Shown: positions 1-8,909, counted from the first letter of the stretch. The stretch is DNA of 60,974 nucleotides from an uncultured Collinsella sp. (GCA_959600835.1 CAUGNQ010000007.1:1-60974), one strand, 5' to 3'. Translations and numbers: made by a program. The notes: generated by a model not told the origin, from the letters alone.

Positions 1-460
1 CGGCATCCTCGGCAGCGAAGACAACGATCTTGCGCATATCGCCCTCGGCGTCGTCGATGCGGCCGACCAGATCGGCAGCCTCGGCCTCGGCCATCAGGCC
101 ATCGAGCTCACGAAGGCGCATGCCCAGCAGGTCGGACATTTCCTTCTGCTCCATCTTGGGCTTGAGGTCAAGAAGCTTGATGGCGCGCTCGATGTTCGCC
201 ATGCGCTCGGCCTTGGCCTCCTCCTCCTTGGAAATAGCAAAGCGACGGCTGCGCAGCAGGCGGGCGGCCTTCTGCATCTTGTCCATCAGCTCTTCGTCAT
301 CGTAATCAGCGGCGGCCTCGACAACCTCGGCCTCCTCGGCGGAAACCTCGTCAGCAGCCTCAACCTCGGCAGCTTCGGTCTCCACGGTCTCGACTGCCTC
401 GACCTCGGCAGCCATGGTCTCGTTCTCGGTCTCGTTCATGATCTCTTCGTTCTCAGACAT
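1..460 (-). CDS. Acidic N-terminus protein with winged-helix-like region (partial)
   Basis: The reading frame opens with ATG at 458-460 and runs off the left edge, giving about 153 residues. The first 50 residues are almost only Glu, Ala, Val, Thr and Asn, a disordered acidic leader. After that comes a basic, helical stretch (KMQKAARLLRSRRF) and then a segment reading KMEQKEMSDLLGMRLRELDG followed by a beta-like GDMRKIVVFAAED, which resembles the helix-turn-helix plus wing of MarR-type proteins. Function is not known; a DNA-binding or regulatory role is inference from this layout. The upstream 150 bases contain no other gene. Confidence 0.6.
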   Translation of the reverse strand, partial: MSENEEIMNETENETMAAEVEAVETVETEAAEVEAADEVSAEEAEVVEAAADYDDEELMDKMQKAARLLRSRRFAISKEEEAKAERMANIERAIKLLDLKPKMEQKEMSDLLGMRLRELDGLMAEAEAADLVGRIDDAEGDMRKIVVFAAEDA

Positions 461-612
461 GAGACTCCTTCTTGGCCCTCTCGGGCATCATCGCCCCATT
501 CGCGGGGCCCGTCGCGCACTCTTTGCGCTTTAAACATTCATGCCTCTCGGCAAAACGTCCATTAGTTTATGGTGTCGCCATCCAATCTAGCTGCAGAATC
601 TATGTGCACACA

Positions 613-2028
613 TTAATGCGACATGTGCGACTCGCGGCGGGCGTACACCAGCGACACCGCGAACCCGGCCACGGCAATCACGGCCGCTACGCGCACGGCA
701 GCCGCAAATCCTATCGCCTGGGCAACGTCCGCCGCAACGCCAGCGGCGCCGGCAACCGCCGCAGAACTCGAGAGCAGGCCGATAAACAGGGACGGGCCAA
801 ACGACGCGGCAATCATGTTCCACGTGTTGAGCAATGCCGTTCCGTGAGGATGCTCGGCGGCGGGCAACGTCTCCAGGCCGGCCGTCTGCGAGGGGCTCAG
901 CACCAAACCGACACCGGCATACACCACAACAGTCAGCGCCACGACAATACCAATGTTCATGCTTGCCGCCGTCATCGAGATGGCAGTCTGTCCCACGGCA
1001 ATCAGGGCAAAGCCGACCGGCAGCAGCGGCCATGCGCCACGGGCGTCCATCACGCGTCCGCCCACAATCGAGGTCACAGCGTTGCAGGCAATTGCCGGCA
1101 AAATGAGCAGGCCCGCAACAAGCGCGGTCATGCCGTATGCGCCCTCAAAATAGAGCGGCAACAAAACGCTCATCGAGAACGTCGTCATCATCGACACCAC
1201 CACAAGCAAGCACGCAGGCCAAAAACGAACGCTCGCCATGGGACGCACGTTAAGCACCGGATGCTCGAGCTTAAGCTGGCGGGCCGCAAACAGGCCGAGC
1301 AGCACAACGGCGGCAAAAAGCGTCACGATGCCGGCAATCAGATTGGTCGAGAACTCGCCTACGGAATACACAAATGCCGTAATGCCGGCAGCGAGCAAAA
1401 CAACCGACAGAATATCAAGCGTGGCGTTCGAGCGCTCTCCGACATTCTGAACAAGCTTTACGCCCGCCGCAGCGACCACAATGCCGCCCACCAGCGGCAC
1501 TACGAACACCGCCCTCCAGCCAAACAACGTGCACATAAGACCGCTGATCACAGGTCCAAACGCCGGCCCCAGCGTAATGCAGGCACCGCCCAGGCTCAGA
1601 TACAGACCGAGCTTCTCGCGCGGCGCGCAAGACAGCACCACGTTCATCATGAGCGGGAACAAGATGCCCGATCCCGCAGCCTGCAAAATACGACTTGGCA
1701 GCAAAACGCTAAACGACGGAGCGACCAGGCACAGGACTTCGCCGGCGACCATGCATCCGCATGCGAAAAACAGCAGTTTGCGCGTCGAGAAACGGCCGGA
1801 CAGGAAGGCCATGATGGCCGTAAAAATCGACGTCACGATCATGTAGCCCGAGACGAGCCACTGTGCCGTGGTGGCACTCACCGAAAAGGCTGCCATAATG
1901 TCGTGCAGCGCCACGTTAATGATGTTCTCGTTAAACGCGGCAACAAAGGCTGCAATATACATAACGACGAGAATCGCCGCAGTGGCCGATGGCGTTACTT
2001 GAACTTGTTGCTGAGATTTGCTCCCCAT
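613..2028 (-). CDS. DHA2-type MFS multidrug exporter (14 TM)
   Basis: Inner-membrane proton antiporter of the major facilitator superfamily, about 471 residues. The first membrane helix (ILVVMYIAAFVAAFNENIIN) is followed by the usual QWLVSGYMIVTS motif of helix 2 and the loop FLSGRFSTRKLLF that matches motif A. Later, LGPAFGPVISGLM fits the antiporter motif C, and the 14-helix length fits the DHA2/EmrB branch. Start chosen at ATG 2026-2028 because AGGAAGG lies just upstream; an earlier start would add 39 residues without membrane character. The substrate cannot be read from sequence. It stands divergently from the deformylase-like gene. Confidence 0.88.
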   Translation of the reverse strand: MGSKSQQQVQVTPSATAAILVVMYIAAFVAAFNENIINVALHDIMAAFSVSATTAQWLVSGYMIVTSIFTAIMAFLSGRFSTRKLLFFACGCMVAGEVLCLVAPSFSVLLPSRILQAAGSGILFPLMMNVVLSCAPREKLGLYLSLGGACITLGPAFGPVISGLMCTLFGWRAVFVVPLVGGIVVAAAGVKLVQNVGERSNATLDILSVVLLAAGITAFVYSVGEFSTNLIAGIVTLFAAVVLLGLFAARQLKLEHPVLNVRPMASVRFWPACLLVVVSMMTTFSMSVLLPLYFEGAYGMTALVAGLLILPAIACNAVTSIVGGRVMDARGAWPLLPVGFALIAVGQTAISMTAASMNIGIVVALTVVVYAGVGLVLSPSQTAGLETLPAAEHPHGTALLNTWNMIAASFGPSLFIGLLSSSAAVAGAAGVAADVAQAIGFAAAVRVAAVIAVAGFAVSLVYARRESHMSH

Positions 2029-2232
2029 GCATTTCCTTCCTCTTGGAACGACAGTCGCATCGCCCCAGAGGAACAGTCCAGGGCGAGCATGAGCCCTAGA
2101 CTTACGCCAGACGCCGCACGCGACGAGTCTGGCAACATGGTCCAACGTCGAAAGATTGTAACGCGGACGCGCAGCTTTCCTTCCGCGCTATTATTAAAAG
2201 TCCACGAAAGCATGAGACATGAGGAGCCCGCC

Positions 2233-2643
2233 ATGATCAAACCCATCATGAAATCCGAGTTCTTTTTGCGCCTGCCTTCCGAAGACGCGGCCCCCGATGA
2301 CGCCGTGACCGGGCAGGACCTCCTGGATACGCTCCATGAGCATGAGCACGAGTGCGTGGGCCTCGCCGCCAATATGATTGGCGTGCGCAAACGCATCATC
2401 TGCGTAAAGGACGGCAACAGGGCGCTCCTGATGTACAACCCTCAAATTCTTGAGCAGGTCAATGCCTATCAGACGAGCGAAGGATGCCTTTCGCTGGTTG
2501 GAGAGCGCCCCTGTACCCGTTATCGCCGCATTAAGGTGGAGTATCTGGACGAGAACTTCGTCCACCGCATCAAAAACTTCTCGGGCTACACCGCCGAGAT
2601 CATCCAACACGAAATCGACCACTGCAACGGCGTCGTGGTTTAG
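2233..2643 (+). CDS. Peptide deformylase-like protein with altered motif I
   Basis: Homologue of the metalloenzyme that removes formyl from nascent N-terminal methionine; 136 residues, shorter than usual deformylases (about 150-190). Motif II EGCLS (residues 83-87) with the metal Cys, and motif III QHEIDH (125-130) with both metal His and the catalytic Glu, are present. Motif I reads GLAANMIG (43-50): the Gln that stabilises the transition state (GLAAPQ in the family) is Met48. The start at 2233 follows GAGGAG. A LysR gene begins 36 bases after the stop, so the two are probably cotranscribed. Activity on formyl-Met peptides is uncertain. Confidence 0.8.
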   Translation: MIKPIMKSEFFLRLPSEDAAPDDAVTGQDLLDTLHEHEHECVGLAANMIGVRKRIICVKDGNRALLMYNPQILEQVNAYQTSEGCLSLVGERPCTRYRRIKVEYLDENFVHRIKNFSGYTAEIIQHEIDHCNGVVV

Positions 2644-2679
2644 GCCACCTGCCAAAATGAGGGTACCGGAGGCCTCCCT

Positions 2680-3603
2680 ATGGATATCAGCCGCTTCGGC
2701 GAATTCGCCATCTTAGCGCAGTCACGCACGTTTCTTGATGCGGCGGAACTGCTTTTCATGTCGCAATCAACCCTCTCCAAGCACATCATGGCAATGGAGC
2801 ACGAACTCGGCTGCAAGCTCATCGATCGAAGCAAGCGCCACGTAACACTCACCGCGCAAGGTGAAGCGCTCCTCCCCTATGCGCAAAAAATTGCGACGCT
2901 TCAGCATCGCTATCTTGCCGCCATTCAAATAGGTGCAGATGAGCCGCTCGAGCACCTCACCGTCGGTTCTATCCCCATTATGACCCCTTATGGGATTACG
3001 GACGCCGTCATCGATTTTCAGCAGGCGAACCCCTCATATTCTGTCGAGCTCATCGAAGGCGAGGGCGACACACTCAAGCGCATGCTCCTGCACGAGGACA
3101 TTGACCTGGCCTTCATCCGCGACAGCGGCGCCATCGAGCCGGAGTTCAAAAAGATTCCCTTTACGACCGACCGGCTCGTGGCCGTCCTTTCGCTCGACCA
3201 TCCACTCGCCGAACGTGACACCGTCGAGATAGACGACCTTATCGACGAGAATTTCCTCATGCTTCCCCAAGGCTCGTTCGTAAGCGAGCTCGTCCTTTCC
3301 CTTTGTCGCAAAGCTGGATTTGGCCCACGTGTTACGTTCACCGGCAAACGAGCCGAGAACATCATCTCTCTTGTCGCACGCGGCGCCGGTGTCTCATTCC
3401 TCATGCGCAAGCCGGCGGAATCGCTTGCCAGCGGAAAGGTAGCCCTGGTGCCGCTTGAGCCCGCGACGACCTCCGAGGTCAGGCTCTACCTCAAGCGGAA
3501 CGCCGCGCACTCGCAGGCGGTCGTCTCGTTCATCGGCTTCCTCCCCTACCGCCAGCTCCTGCAGGGCGACCGTGCGTCTTCCACCGCGGCACGACCGTCA
3601 TAA
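2680..3603 (+). CDS. LysR-family transcriptional regulator
   Basis: 307 residues. The N-terminal winged helix-turn-helix covers about residues 1-60 (FLDAAELLFMSQSTLSKHIMAMEHELGCKL), followed by the linker helix and a two-lobed effector domain (about 90-295) with the usual SIPIMTPYGI start. GGAGG stands upstream of the ATG. It lies just after the deformylase-like gene on the same strand, and faces the PTS operon across a shared terminator at 3671-3701. Whether it controls that operon is not shown; the operon's palindrome lies more than 5 kb away at its other end. Effector unknown. Confidence 0.9.
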   Translation: MDISRFGEFAILAQSRTFLDAAELLFMSQSTLSKHIMAMEHELGCKLIDRSKRHVTLTAQGEALLPYAQKIATLQHRYLAAIQIGADEPLEHLTVGSIPIMTPYGITDAVIDFQQANPSYSVELIEGEGDTLKRMLLHEDIDLAFIRDSGAIEPEFKKIPFTTDRLVAVLSLDHPLAERDTVEIDDLIDENFLMLPQGSFVSELVLSLCRKAGFGPRVTFTGKRAENIISLVARGAGVSFLMRKPAESLASGKVALVPLEPATTSEVRLYLKRNAAHSQAVVSFIGFLPYRQLLQGDRASSTAARPS

Positions 3604-3670
3604 TCCCCGTTGCTCCACAACCGCAGGCTTGTGTCCGCAAACACGCTGACAACGGCACAAAACACAAATA

Positions 3671-3701
3671 TGCCTCGGGCGGCACGTCACCGTCCGAGGC
3701 A
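3671..3701. terminator. Bidirectional terminator hairpin
   Basis: TGCCTCGG-CGG pairs with CCG-CCGAGGCA around a short loop. It lies between the convergent ends of the LysR gene and the PTS gene and is followed by AAATTTAGTT on the right and ATTTGTGTT (reverse strand) on the left, so it can serve both. Confidence 0.7.
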
Positions 3702-3726
3702 AATTTAGTTAAAGTGCGCAGACAGA

Positions 3727-5169
3727 CTAGTCCACCGAGATGTTGAGCGCCTTACCGCCCTCGTCCTTCCTGGTACCGATCACCATAGCGGCGACAAGAG
3801 CCAGAACGAAAGCGACCACACCGGAGATGACAAGGCCGATAAAGCCCGTGTCGATGCCGGCAGGGTTAATAAAGCTCGGGAAACCGAGCGGGCCGGAGGC
3901 ACCGAAGGCATAGAGTTTGGCACCCATGAGGCCGGCGATGGCGCCGCCTACACCAGCGGAAATAAAGGTTGCCCACATAAGGCGCTTACGCGGCAGCAAG
4001 ATGGCGTAAAGCGCAGGCTCGTTGACACCGAAAATCGAAGAGACAAGGGCGGGAATGTTGACGGCAGCATTTTCCTCGGAATCCTTGGTTCGGATGACCA
4101 TGCCAAGCACAGCACCGGCGATGGCACAACCGCCTGCATACACGAGCGGGTTAATGAGGTCATAGCCGTAGGTTGCGACATCGAGAAACCACAGCGGGAT
4201 GATACCCCAGTGCAGGCCGAACATGACGAGCAGGCTCCAGAACGTGCCGATGACGAAGCCGGCGATGGCGGGCTGGAAGTTGATGAGCATCAAGATGATC
4301 TGGGCAACGATATTGGAGAGGACCGTCATGACCGGACCGACCACAAGCAGGCCAAGGATGCCGCAAATGAGGAGCGTCAGGATGTTGGAGAAGAACGAAC
4401 TCACAAGCGCGGGCAGCGCGTTAGAAAGGGCCTTGTGCACCTTGGAGGCAATCCAGACGATAAAGATCGCAGGCAGAATCGTCGATGAGTAATTCTGCAT
4501 GATCAGCGGGATGCCAAAAATATCACCATAGACATTGGACTCGAAGACCGTGCCGGCGCCGAGCGTGTAGAGCGGATCTCCGCCCATAAGGGCAACGAGC
4601 GTCGGGTAGACGAGGATACCACCGAGCGCCATTCCCATAACGGGCTTAAGTCCGAACTTCTTGGCCGACGTCCAGCCAATGATTAGCGGAAAGTAATAGA
4701 AGACCGAATCTCCGATTGCCGAGAGCGTCACATACGTATTGCTGTCCTTGGCAAGCCAACCGGCAACCGTGCAGAGCGCGAGCATCGACTTGATAAAGCC
4801 ACCGGCCATAAGCACGCCAAGAACCGGCTGCAGAATCTCGGAAATGATGGCGAGCAGACGCGAGAATGGATCGCCCTTTTTGACGTCGTCGCCCTCATCG
4901 ATATCGAGTGCGGGTTTGGAGTCGAACCCGCCAATCTGAACAAGGTCGTTGTAGACGGCCTCGACAGTGGCACCTATCACGACCTGATACTGTCCGCCGG
5001 CCTGGATGACGTCAACGACGCCCTTCGTCGCCTTAAGTTCATTGGTCTGGGCGAGCGATTCATCCTTGAGGTGGAAGCGGAGACGCGTAATGCAGTGGCT
5101 CACGTCTAACACATTGTCTCGACCACCGACCTTTGTGATGATTTCATCGCAAAGCTTCTGGTATTTCAT
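3727..5169 (-). CDS. PTS transporter EIIBC, beta-glucoside type
   Basis: 480-residue permease that phosphorylates a sugar as it enters. The EIIB domain (about 1-85) has the phosphorylated cysteine in the signature DVSHCITRLRF (Cys26). EIIC (about 105-470) shows the beta-glucoside/sucrose/trehalose family pattern, including GLHWGIIPLWF and GVNEPALYAILLP. The protein ends soon after the last helix, so there is no EIIA domain; a separate or shared EIIA must supply phosphate. ATG at 5167-5169 has AGGAG upstream; the longer upstream frame has no membrane or domain character. It is the last gene of the operon with the ceramidase-like and amidohydrolase-like genes, after a 193-base gap. The sugar is unknown. 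Confidence 0.92.
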   Translation of the reverse strand: MKYQKLCDEIITKVGGRDNVLDVSHCITRLRFHLKDESLAQTNELKATKGVVDVIQAGGQYQVVIGATVEAVYNDLVQIGGFDSKPALDIDEGDDVKKGDPFSRLLAIISEILQPVLGVLMAGGFIKSMLALCTVAGWLAKDSNTYVTLSAIGDSVFYYFPLIIGWTSAKKFGLKPVMGMALGGILVYPTLVALMGGDPLYTLGAGTVFESNVYGDIFGIPLIMQNYSSTILPAIFIVWIASKVHKALSNALPALVSSFFSNILTLLICGILGLLVVGPVMTVLSNIVAQIILMLINFQPAIAGFVIGTFWSLLVMFGLHWGIIPLWFLDVATYGYDLINPLVYAGGCAIAGAVLGMVIRTKDSEENAAVNIPALVSSIFGVNEPALYAILLPRKRLMWATFISAGVGGAIAGLMGAKLYAFGASGPLGFPSFINPAGIDTGFIGLVISGVVAFVLALVAAMVIGTRKDEGGKALNISVD

Positions 5170-5362
5170 GGAATTCTCCTTTTTCTGAGCGGGGCATAGC
5201 GTAGATTTCAGGCCTCCGTAGTCGACGTGGGAGGGCAAGGAACCCGCTTCCCCCTTTGAAATCCGCGGACGCACGTACGCCCGGGATAGGAAACGGCAGA
5301 GAAGATGGAAGATGCCGATCACATGGCAGCGAGCCTCATTAGCCCATGTCACGCAATCAGGT

Positions 5363-6481
5363 CTACAGACGCGAATCTGCTGCGCCGAGAAGTCTCGTCG
5401 TCTGGCAGAACTTGTCACACAGACGTTCCGGTTCGCCCTGGGGAATCTGAGTACGCTCGGTCTCAAAGGAGAGGCCGTACTCGCGTGCCGGAAGGAAATA
5501 CTCGAAATAGCCGTTGGTGTAACCGCAAACTATTCCCTCGACCGGACATTCGCGCTTCATGCGAATACCCAGGTCGCTGCCGAGCTCACTCGGGAACACA
5601 AAGAGATGCAGGCCGCCCAAACTGATGACGGCACACTTAAGCGTGAGCGAAAAGTCGTCATGGGCAACGGTGTGATAGAACGTCTGAGGCTCGATGCGGT
5701 CAAGAACGACCTCGCGATCGAGCTTGATCTGGGAAATCGCCTCGGCAAGACCGGTCGAAACACGCTCAACCTCGGGAATGCCGCGTCCCTGGCGAAAATT
5801 GCGGTCGCTACAGTCGCCAGCAGCACCGACGACCATGGCCGGATAGTAACCAAGACTCTGAGCGAGCTTTTTGCCGGTAAGACCGGCGAGTTCGCTCGTG
5901 AGCTCCGTGCAGTCGGGTCCGACACAGGCAGAATGCACCGCCCAGTTCACAAAGCCCGCAAACGATTTGCCTTCGTCATCGAAGAACGACACCACGATAA
6001 CCTCATTGTCGGCAAGCTCTCCGGGAATGATGCGGTTGTCGTAGAAACCGGTGATGACTTTTTTGCCCATGCGGCAGGTCGCAGGTCGCACGTTGGCGCG
6101 GCACTCTTCGAAGCATTGACAGATGGTATCGAGGAACCAGCGATAGTAGTCCTCGTTGAATTTTCCCGTCCACCAGCTGCGATGGTAGGCGACGATCGAA
6201 GTGTGGTCGTGCGTCGCGGAGAGCAGAACGCAATCACGGTCGATTCCGTAGCGCTCGGCGAGCATCGTCTTAACCTCCTCGGCCATGCTCTCCTCAAACT
6301 CGAGAACATCGGCGTTGAAGAGAAAAACTTCGCGGTCGTCCTGTTGGAAAAGAATCGCGTTGGCGAAGACGTCGTCATGGACGCCTGTCGCAGGCTCCAG
6401 ACGGTTGGGGAGGTTACGGTATCCGATTAGATAGATGTCGCCTTGCGGGGTAATCTTGCGGCGTGCATGTCCGATATTCAT
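5363..6481 (-). CDS. Neutral ceramidase N-domain-like protein, metal site kept
   Basis: 372 residues resembling the N-terminal catalytic domain of neutral/alkaline ceramidases, zinc amidases that cleave N-acyl bonds. The motif SATHDHTS (about residues 88-95) gives the HxH pair seen as HTH in the family, and NWAVHSACVG (about 178-187) supplies a later histidine. No signal peptide is visible, so the protein should be cytoplasmic, unlike secreted ceramidases. Its ATG overlaps the stop of the upstream paralogue by four bases (ATGA), with AAAAGGAG inside that gene, which implies translational coupling. With a PTS downstream, I infer an intracellular amidase/esterase acting on an imported compound, not a true ceramidase. 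Confidence 0.65.
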   Translation of the reverse strand: MNIGHARRKITPQGDIYLIGYRNLPNRLEPATGVHDDVFANAILFQQDDREVFLFNADVLEFEESMAEEVKTMLAERYGIDRDCVLLSATHDHTSIVAYHRSWWTGKFNEDYYRWFLDTICQCFEECRANVRPATCRMGKKVITGFYDNRIIPGELADNEVIVVSFFDDEGKSFAGFVNWAVHSACVGPDCTELTSELAGLTGKKLAQSLGYYPAMVVGAAGDCSDRNFRQGRGIPEVERVSTGLAEAISQIKLDREVVLDRIEPQTFYHTVAHDDFSLTLKCAVISLGGLHLFVFPSELGSDLGIRMKRECPVEGIVCGYTNGYFEYFLPAREYGLSFETERTQIPQGEPERLCDKFCQTTRLLGAADSRL

Positions 6482-7746
6482 GCAAGTTCTCCTTTTTGTC
6501 GCGCCGCGTTTAAAGCGGCAAGGATGGTTTGGAGGAGGCGCTCATGGGAACCGGCGGCAAAGCCGGAGTTCATGGCCTCATAGGTGATTTTCTCGTACGC
6601 ATCGGGGGCCGGCAGATACTTCTGCCCTCCGTTGACAAGCGTGGCGAAGAGCACGGGGCAGAATCGGGCGGCGCGCACGGCGGCGCCAAACGAGCTCGAA
6701 ACCTCGGGCTGGATACCAACGAACTCGGCATTTCCCAGCCGAAGTAAATAGACCCTCGTACGCTGTTCGCCCGCCGCATGAAACTCATAAGTTCGATGCG
6801 GGGCCAATGAGCAGAAGTCGGCGCGCGTCTGGGCGGGCAAAAGGACGTCGACCGTGCGAGCATCGACGCCGATGGCATCGTCCTCACGCGCCGCACGGAC
6901 GGCCTCAATCAACGCATCGCTCAGAACGCGACCCTGTCGATGCAGCATGCGATATCCACTCTCGTGAGCATCTAACGTTTGCTTCGCCCCGGTCGAATCA
7001 AACGCAACGGTCACGGCGCGCTCCGCCGGACTCTGATCCCCCGCGGCACCGGGCAGCAGCAACACAACTCCGCCCAATTCGCGCTCGAGAGCCATGGCGG
7101 CAAAGCCAAAGAGGTCCCCGCTCACCACGCGCTTCCCTTGAGAATCGTGCGATCCGTCGAGCACGGAAGACTGGACATCAGCCGTCGCAAGCATGGCAAC
7201 GAGCCCGCCCTCAGCATCCCTCGCGACAAGTACGGGCATCGCGTGGTCGGCAAACCCCTTGGGGTCTACTCCCAGCCACCAGCCGGCCGGCGTCTCAATG
7301 TCGCGGTTAACGTTCACAGGACAGTGGCCCTCCGCCGAGGCGAGCGTGACAGAGCGAATGCCCGCAACCGCCTGCTCAACAGCCGCGCGTGTCGCGGCGA
7401 TGAGCGCGGCACGATAGCGCTCATTTCGATCGCGGGCATCGGTGTCGGCCAGATGCCCAGGGGTGCGCACGTGAGGCGCAGAAAACGTGTGGGTCGGGAC
7501 CACCCAAGAAAAGGCGCCGTCGCAATTGGAGACATCCTTGACAACCTCACGCAGATCGGCGAGTAGGGCCGGAGCGATCGAGGTAACCTCAAGTGAAAGG
7601 ATGCAAGCGCGCCGCCCCATCCCTTCGACCACGAAGGCACGGACAAAGATTTCATGACGGAGTGCGTCGAAACCGTCGAACGGCAATACGTCCTCTAAGT
7701 TAATGGCCACCCGGGCGGCTCCGGCCTTCATCTCTCCCTTATCCAT
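6478..7746 (-). CDS. Ceramidase-like paralogue with degenerate metal site
   Basis: 422 residues, same overall layout as the next gene: an N-terminal R-x-A-I-N strand, ILSLEVTSIAPALLADLRE, then VVPTHTFSAP (about residues 84-93) where the family has HTHSGP. The second His of HxH is Phe here, and the later histidine region reads TADVQSS, with Gln where His is expected. Zinc binding is therefore doubtful. The C-terminal part keeps GDLFGFAAMALEREL and PGAAGDQSP, which matches GAAGDCSDRN in the paralogue, so the fold is probably intact. AAAGGAGG precedes the ATG. It may partner the active paralogue or bind ligand without catalysis; this is inference. Confidence 0.6.
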   Translation of the reverse strand: MDKGEMKAGAARVAINLEDVLPFDGFDALRHEIFVRAFVVEGMGRRACILSLEVTSIAPALLADLREVVKDVSNCDGAFSWVVPTHTFSAPHVRTPGHLADTDARDRNERYRAALIAATRAAVEQAVAGIRSVTLASAEGHCPVNVNRDIETPAGWWLGVDPKGFADHAMPVLVARDAEGGLVAMLATADVQSSVLDGSHDSQGKRVVSGDLFGFAAMALERELGGVVLLLPGAAGDQSPAERAVTVAFDSTGAKQTLDAHESGYRMLHRQGRVLSDALIEAVRAAREDDAIGVDARTVDVLLPAQTRADFCSLAPHRTYEFHAAGEQRTRVYLLRLGNAEFVGIQPEVSSSFGAAVRAARFCPVLFATLVNGGQKYLPAPDAYEKITYEAMNSGFAAGSHERLLQTILAALNAARQKGELA

Positions 7747-7772
7747 GGCGAACGCCCTCCTTTATCTGTCGC

Positions 7773-8807
7773 TCACTCGATGCCGTACAGGCGCTGTGCC
7801 GTGCCGCCAAGCATAAGGTCCTTGTCCGTATCACTTAAATCTGTAGCGCGGACGCAGGCGACACCCTCTGTTAGCCACTCGCGTTTAACGGGATAACTCG
7901 TACCAAAGACAATATGGTCTGCACCAAGGACTTCAACCGCACAGGCAAGAAGCGTCTCGCCCCAGGGCTGGGCATGGGACATGTCGAAATAAACGTTGTT
8001 CTCAAGACGCTTGGAGACCGTCTCGGTATCGGTCTGGAAGCGACCCGAGGCATCTGGACGCTTGGGACCGTGCGGCAGCAGCATCTCCTTAAACGCAAAA
8101 TAAGCGCCACCGAGCATGGAGTGGACCATCTTGACGTTGGGATAACGCTCGAAGAAGTCGCTGAAGATTTCACGACCGATCACCGTGGTCTGGTCGACGC
8201 AACGGCCGTAGGAGCGACGCAGGTTGTCGTATGCGAGCAGCGACGTATGCTCGACCGGTACGGGCACATGGTGCACGTAAACGGTGACGCTGCGTTCGTT
8301 CAGTCGCTCAAAAAAGCCCGAAAAGATCGGATCGTCAAGATAGCGCTTGCCGTAGTGGGCGCAGAGTTGCACGCCCGCGAAACCCTCGTCGAGCCTGCGA
8401 TCGAGTTCCTCAAGGTTCGCCTCGGTGCCAAAGGGAGGCACGGCGACAAGTGGTATCAAGCGACCGTTCGACGCTTTTGCGTCAGCGGCCATACCGTCGT
8501 TGAAGCGCCGGCACATCTCGAGTGACATCCACTCATGGCAGCCGGGGAGTTTGAGAATCGCTTTATCGACCCCCGCCTCGTCCATGTCTGCCAGACGCTT
8601 CTCAAGGGTGTAGTCTCCCTCGATATAGTTAAGGCCCGGGAAGCCAGCGGGCTTTTCGATCACAATCTGTCGCTTGCCCGTGGGGCTTACGGTCAGATAG
8701 CCCTCGGTGTCGTAAGCGCGGGGCACCTCGGCCAAAAACTGTTCACAGAGTGTCTCGTCATGGAAGATGCGCTCGTCAAACCAGTAGGAATTTGCATCGA
8801 TAATCAT
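7773..8807 (-). CDS. Amidohydrolase-2 (ACMSD-like) family protein lacking metal ligands
   Basis: 344 residues with the TIM-barrel order of the PF04909 amidohydrolase/decarboxylase family: DYTLEKRLADMDEAGVDKAIL, a VYVHHVPVP strand with a metal-type His, NVKMVHSMLGG with the second, and HIVFGTSYP near the end. The N-terminal HxH ligands are absent: the family's D-x-H-x-H is DANSY here. The catalytic Asp of FGSDYP is Ser. ATG 8805-8807 is preferred because the family begins at this strand; the longer frame reads through the palindrome. First gene of the operon, 26 bases ahead of the ceramidase-like gene. Function unknown; a normal hydrolase activity would be surprising. Confidence 0.7.
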   Translation of the reverse strand: MIIDANSYWFDERIFHDETLCEQFLAEVPRAYDTEGYLTVSPTGKRQIVIEKPAGFPGLNYIEGDYTLEKRLADMDEAGVDKAILKLPGCHEWMSLEMCRRFNDGMAADAKASNGRLIPLVAVPPFGTEANLEELDRRLDEGFAGVQLCAHYGKRYLDDPIFSGFFERLNERSVTVYVHHVPVPVEHTSLLAYDNLRRSYGRCVDQTTVIGREIFSDFFERYPNVKMVHSMLGGAYFAFKEMLLPHGPKRPDASGRFQTDTETVSKRLENNVYFDMSHAQPWGETLLACAVEVLGADHIVFGTSYPVKREWLTEGVACVRATDLSDTDKDLMLGGTAQRLYGIE

Positions 8808-8884
8808 TGGTGGGGACCGCCTTTCATCTTGTCGAGAACATTCTAAAAAAGCGGACACACGGACATCAATTCCAGTTGAAGCAC

Positions 8885-8909
8885 ACTGTATTCCATTTTG
8901 GAATACAGT
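8885..8909. promoter_or_regulatory. Perfect 25-bp palindrome upstream of PTS/ceramidase-like operon
   Basis: ACTGTATTCCA and TGGAATACAGT form perfect 11-base arms around TTT, 76 bases before the first ATG of the operon. Only a short T-run follows, and it lies at an operon start, so an operator is more likely than a terminator. The binding protein is not evident nearby. Confidence 0.55.

Noticed and set aside
472..2643. 723-residue plus-strand frame across the MFS gene and deformylase
   Set aside because: The first two thirds is very rich in His, Arg and Gln, typical of the reverse of a membrane protein. Only the end is the real deformylase-like gene.
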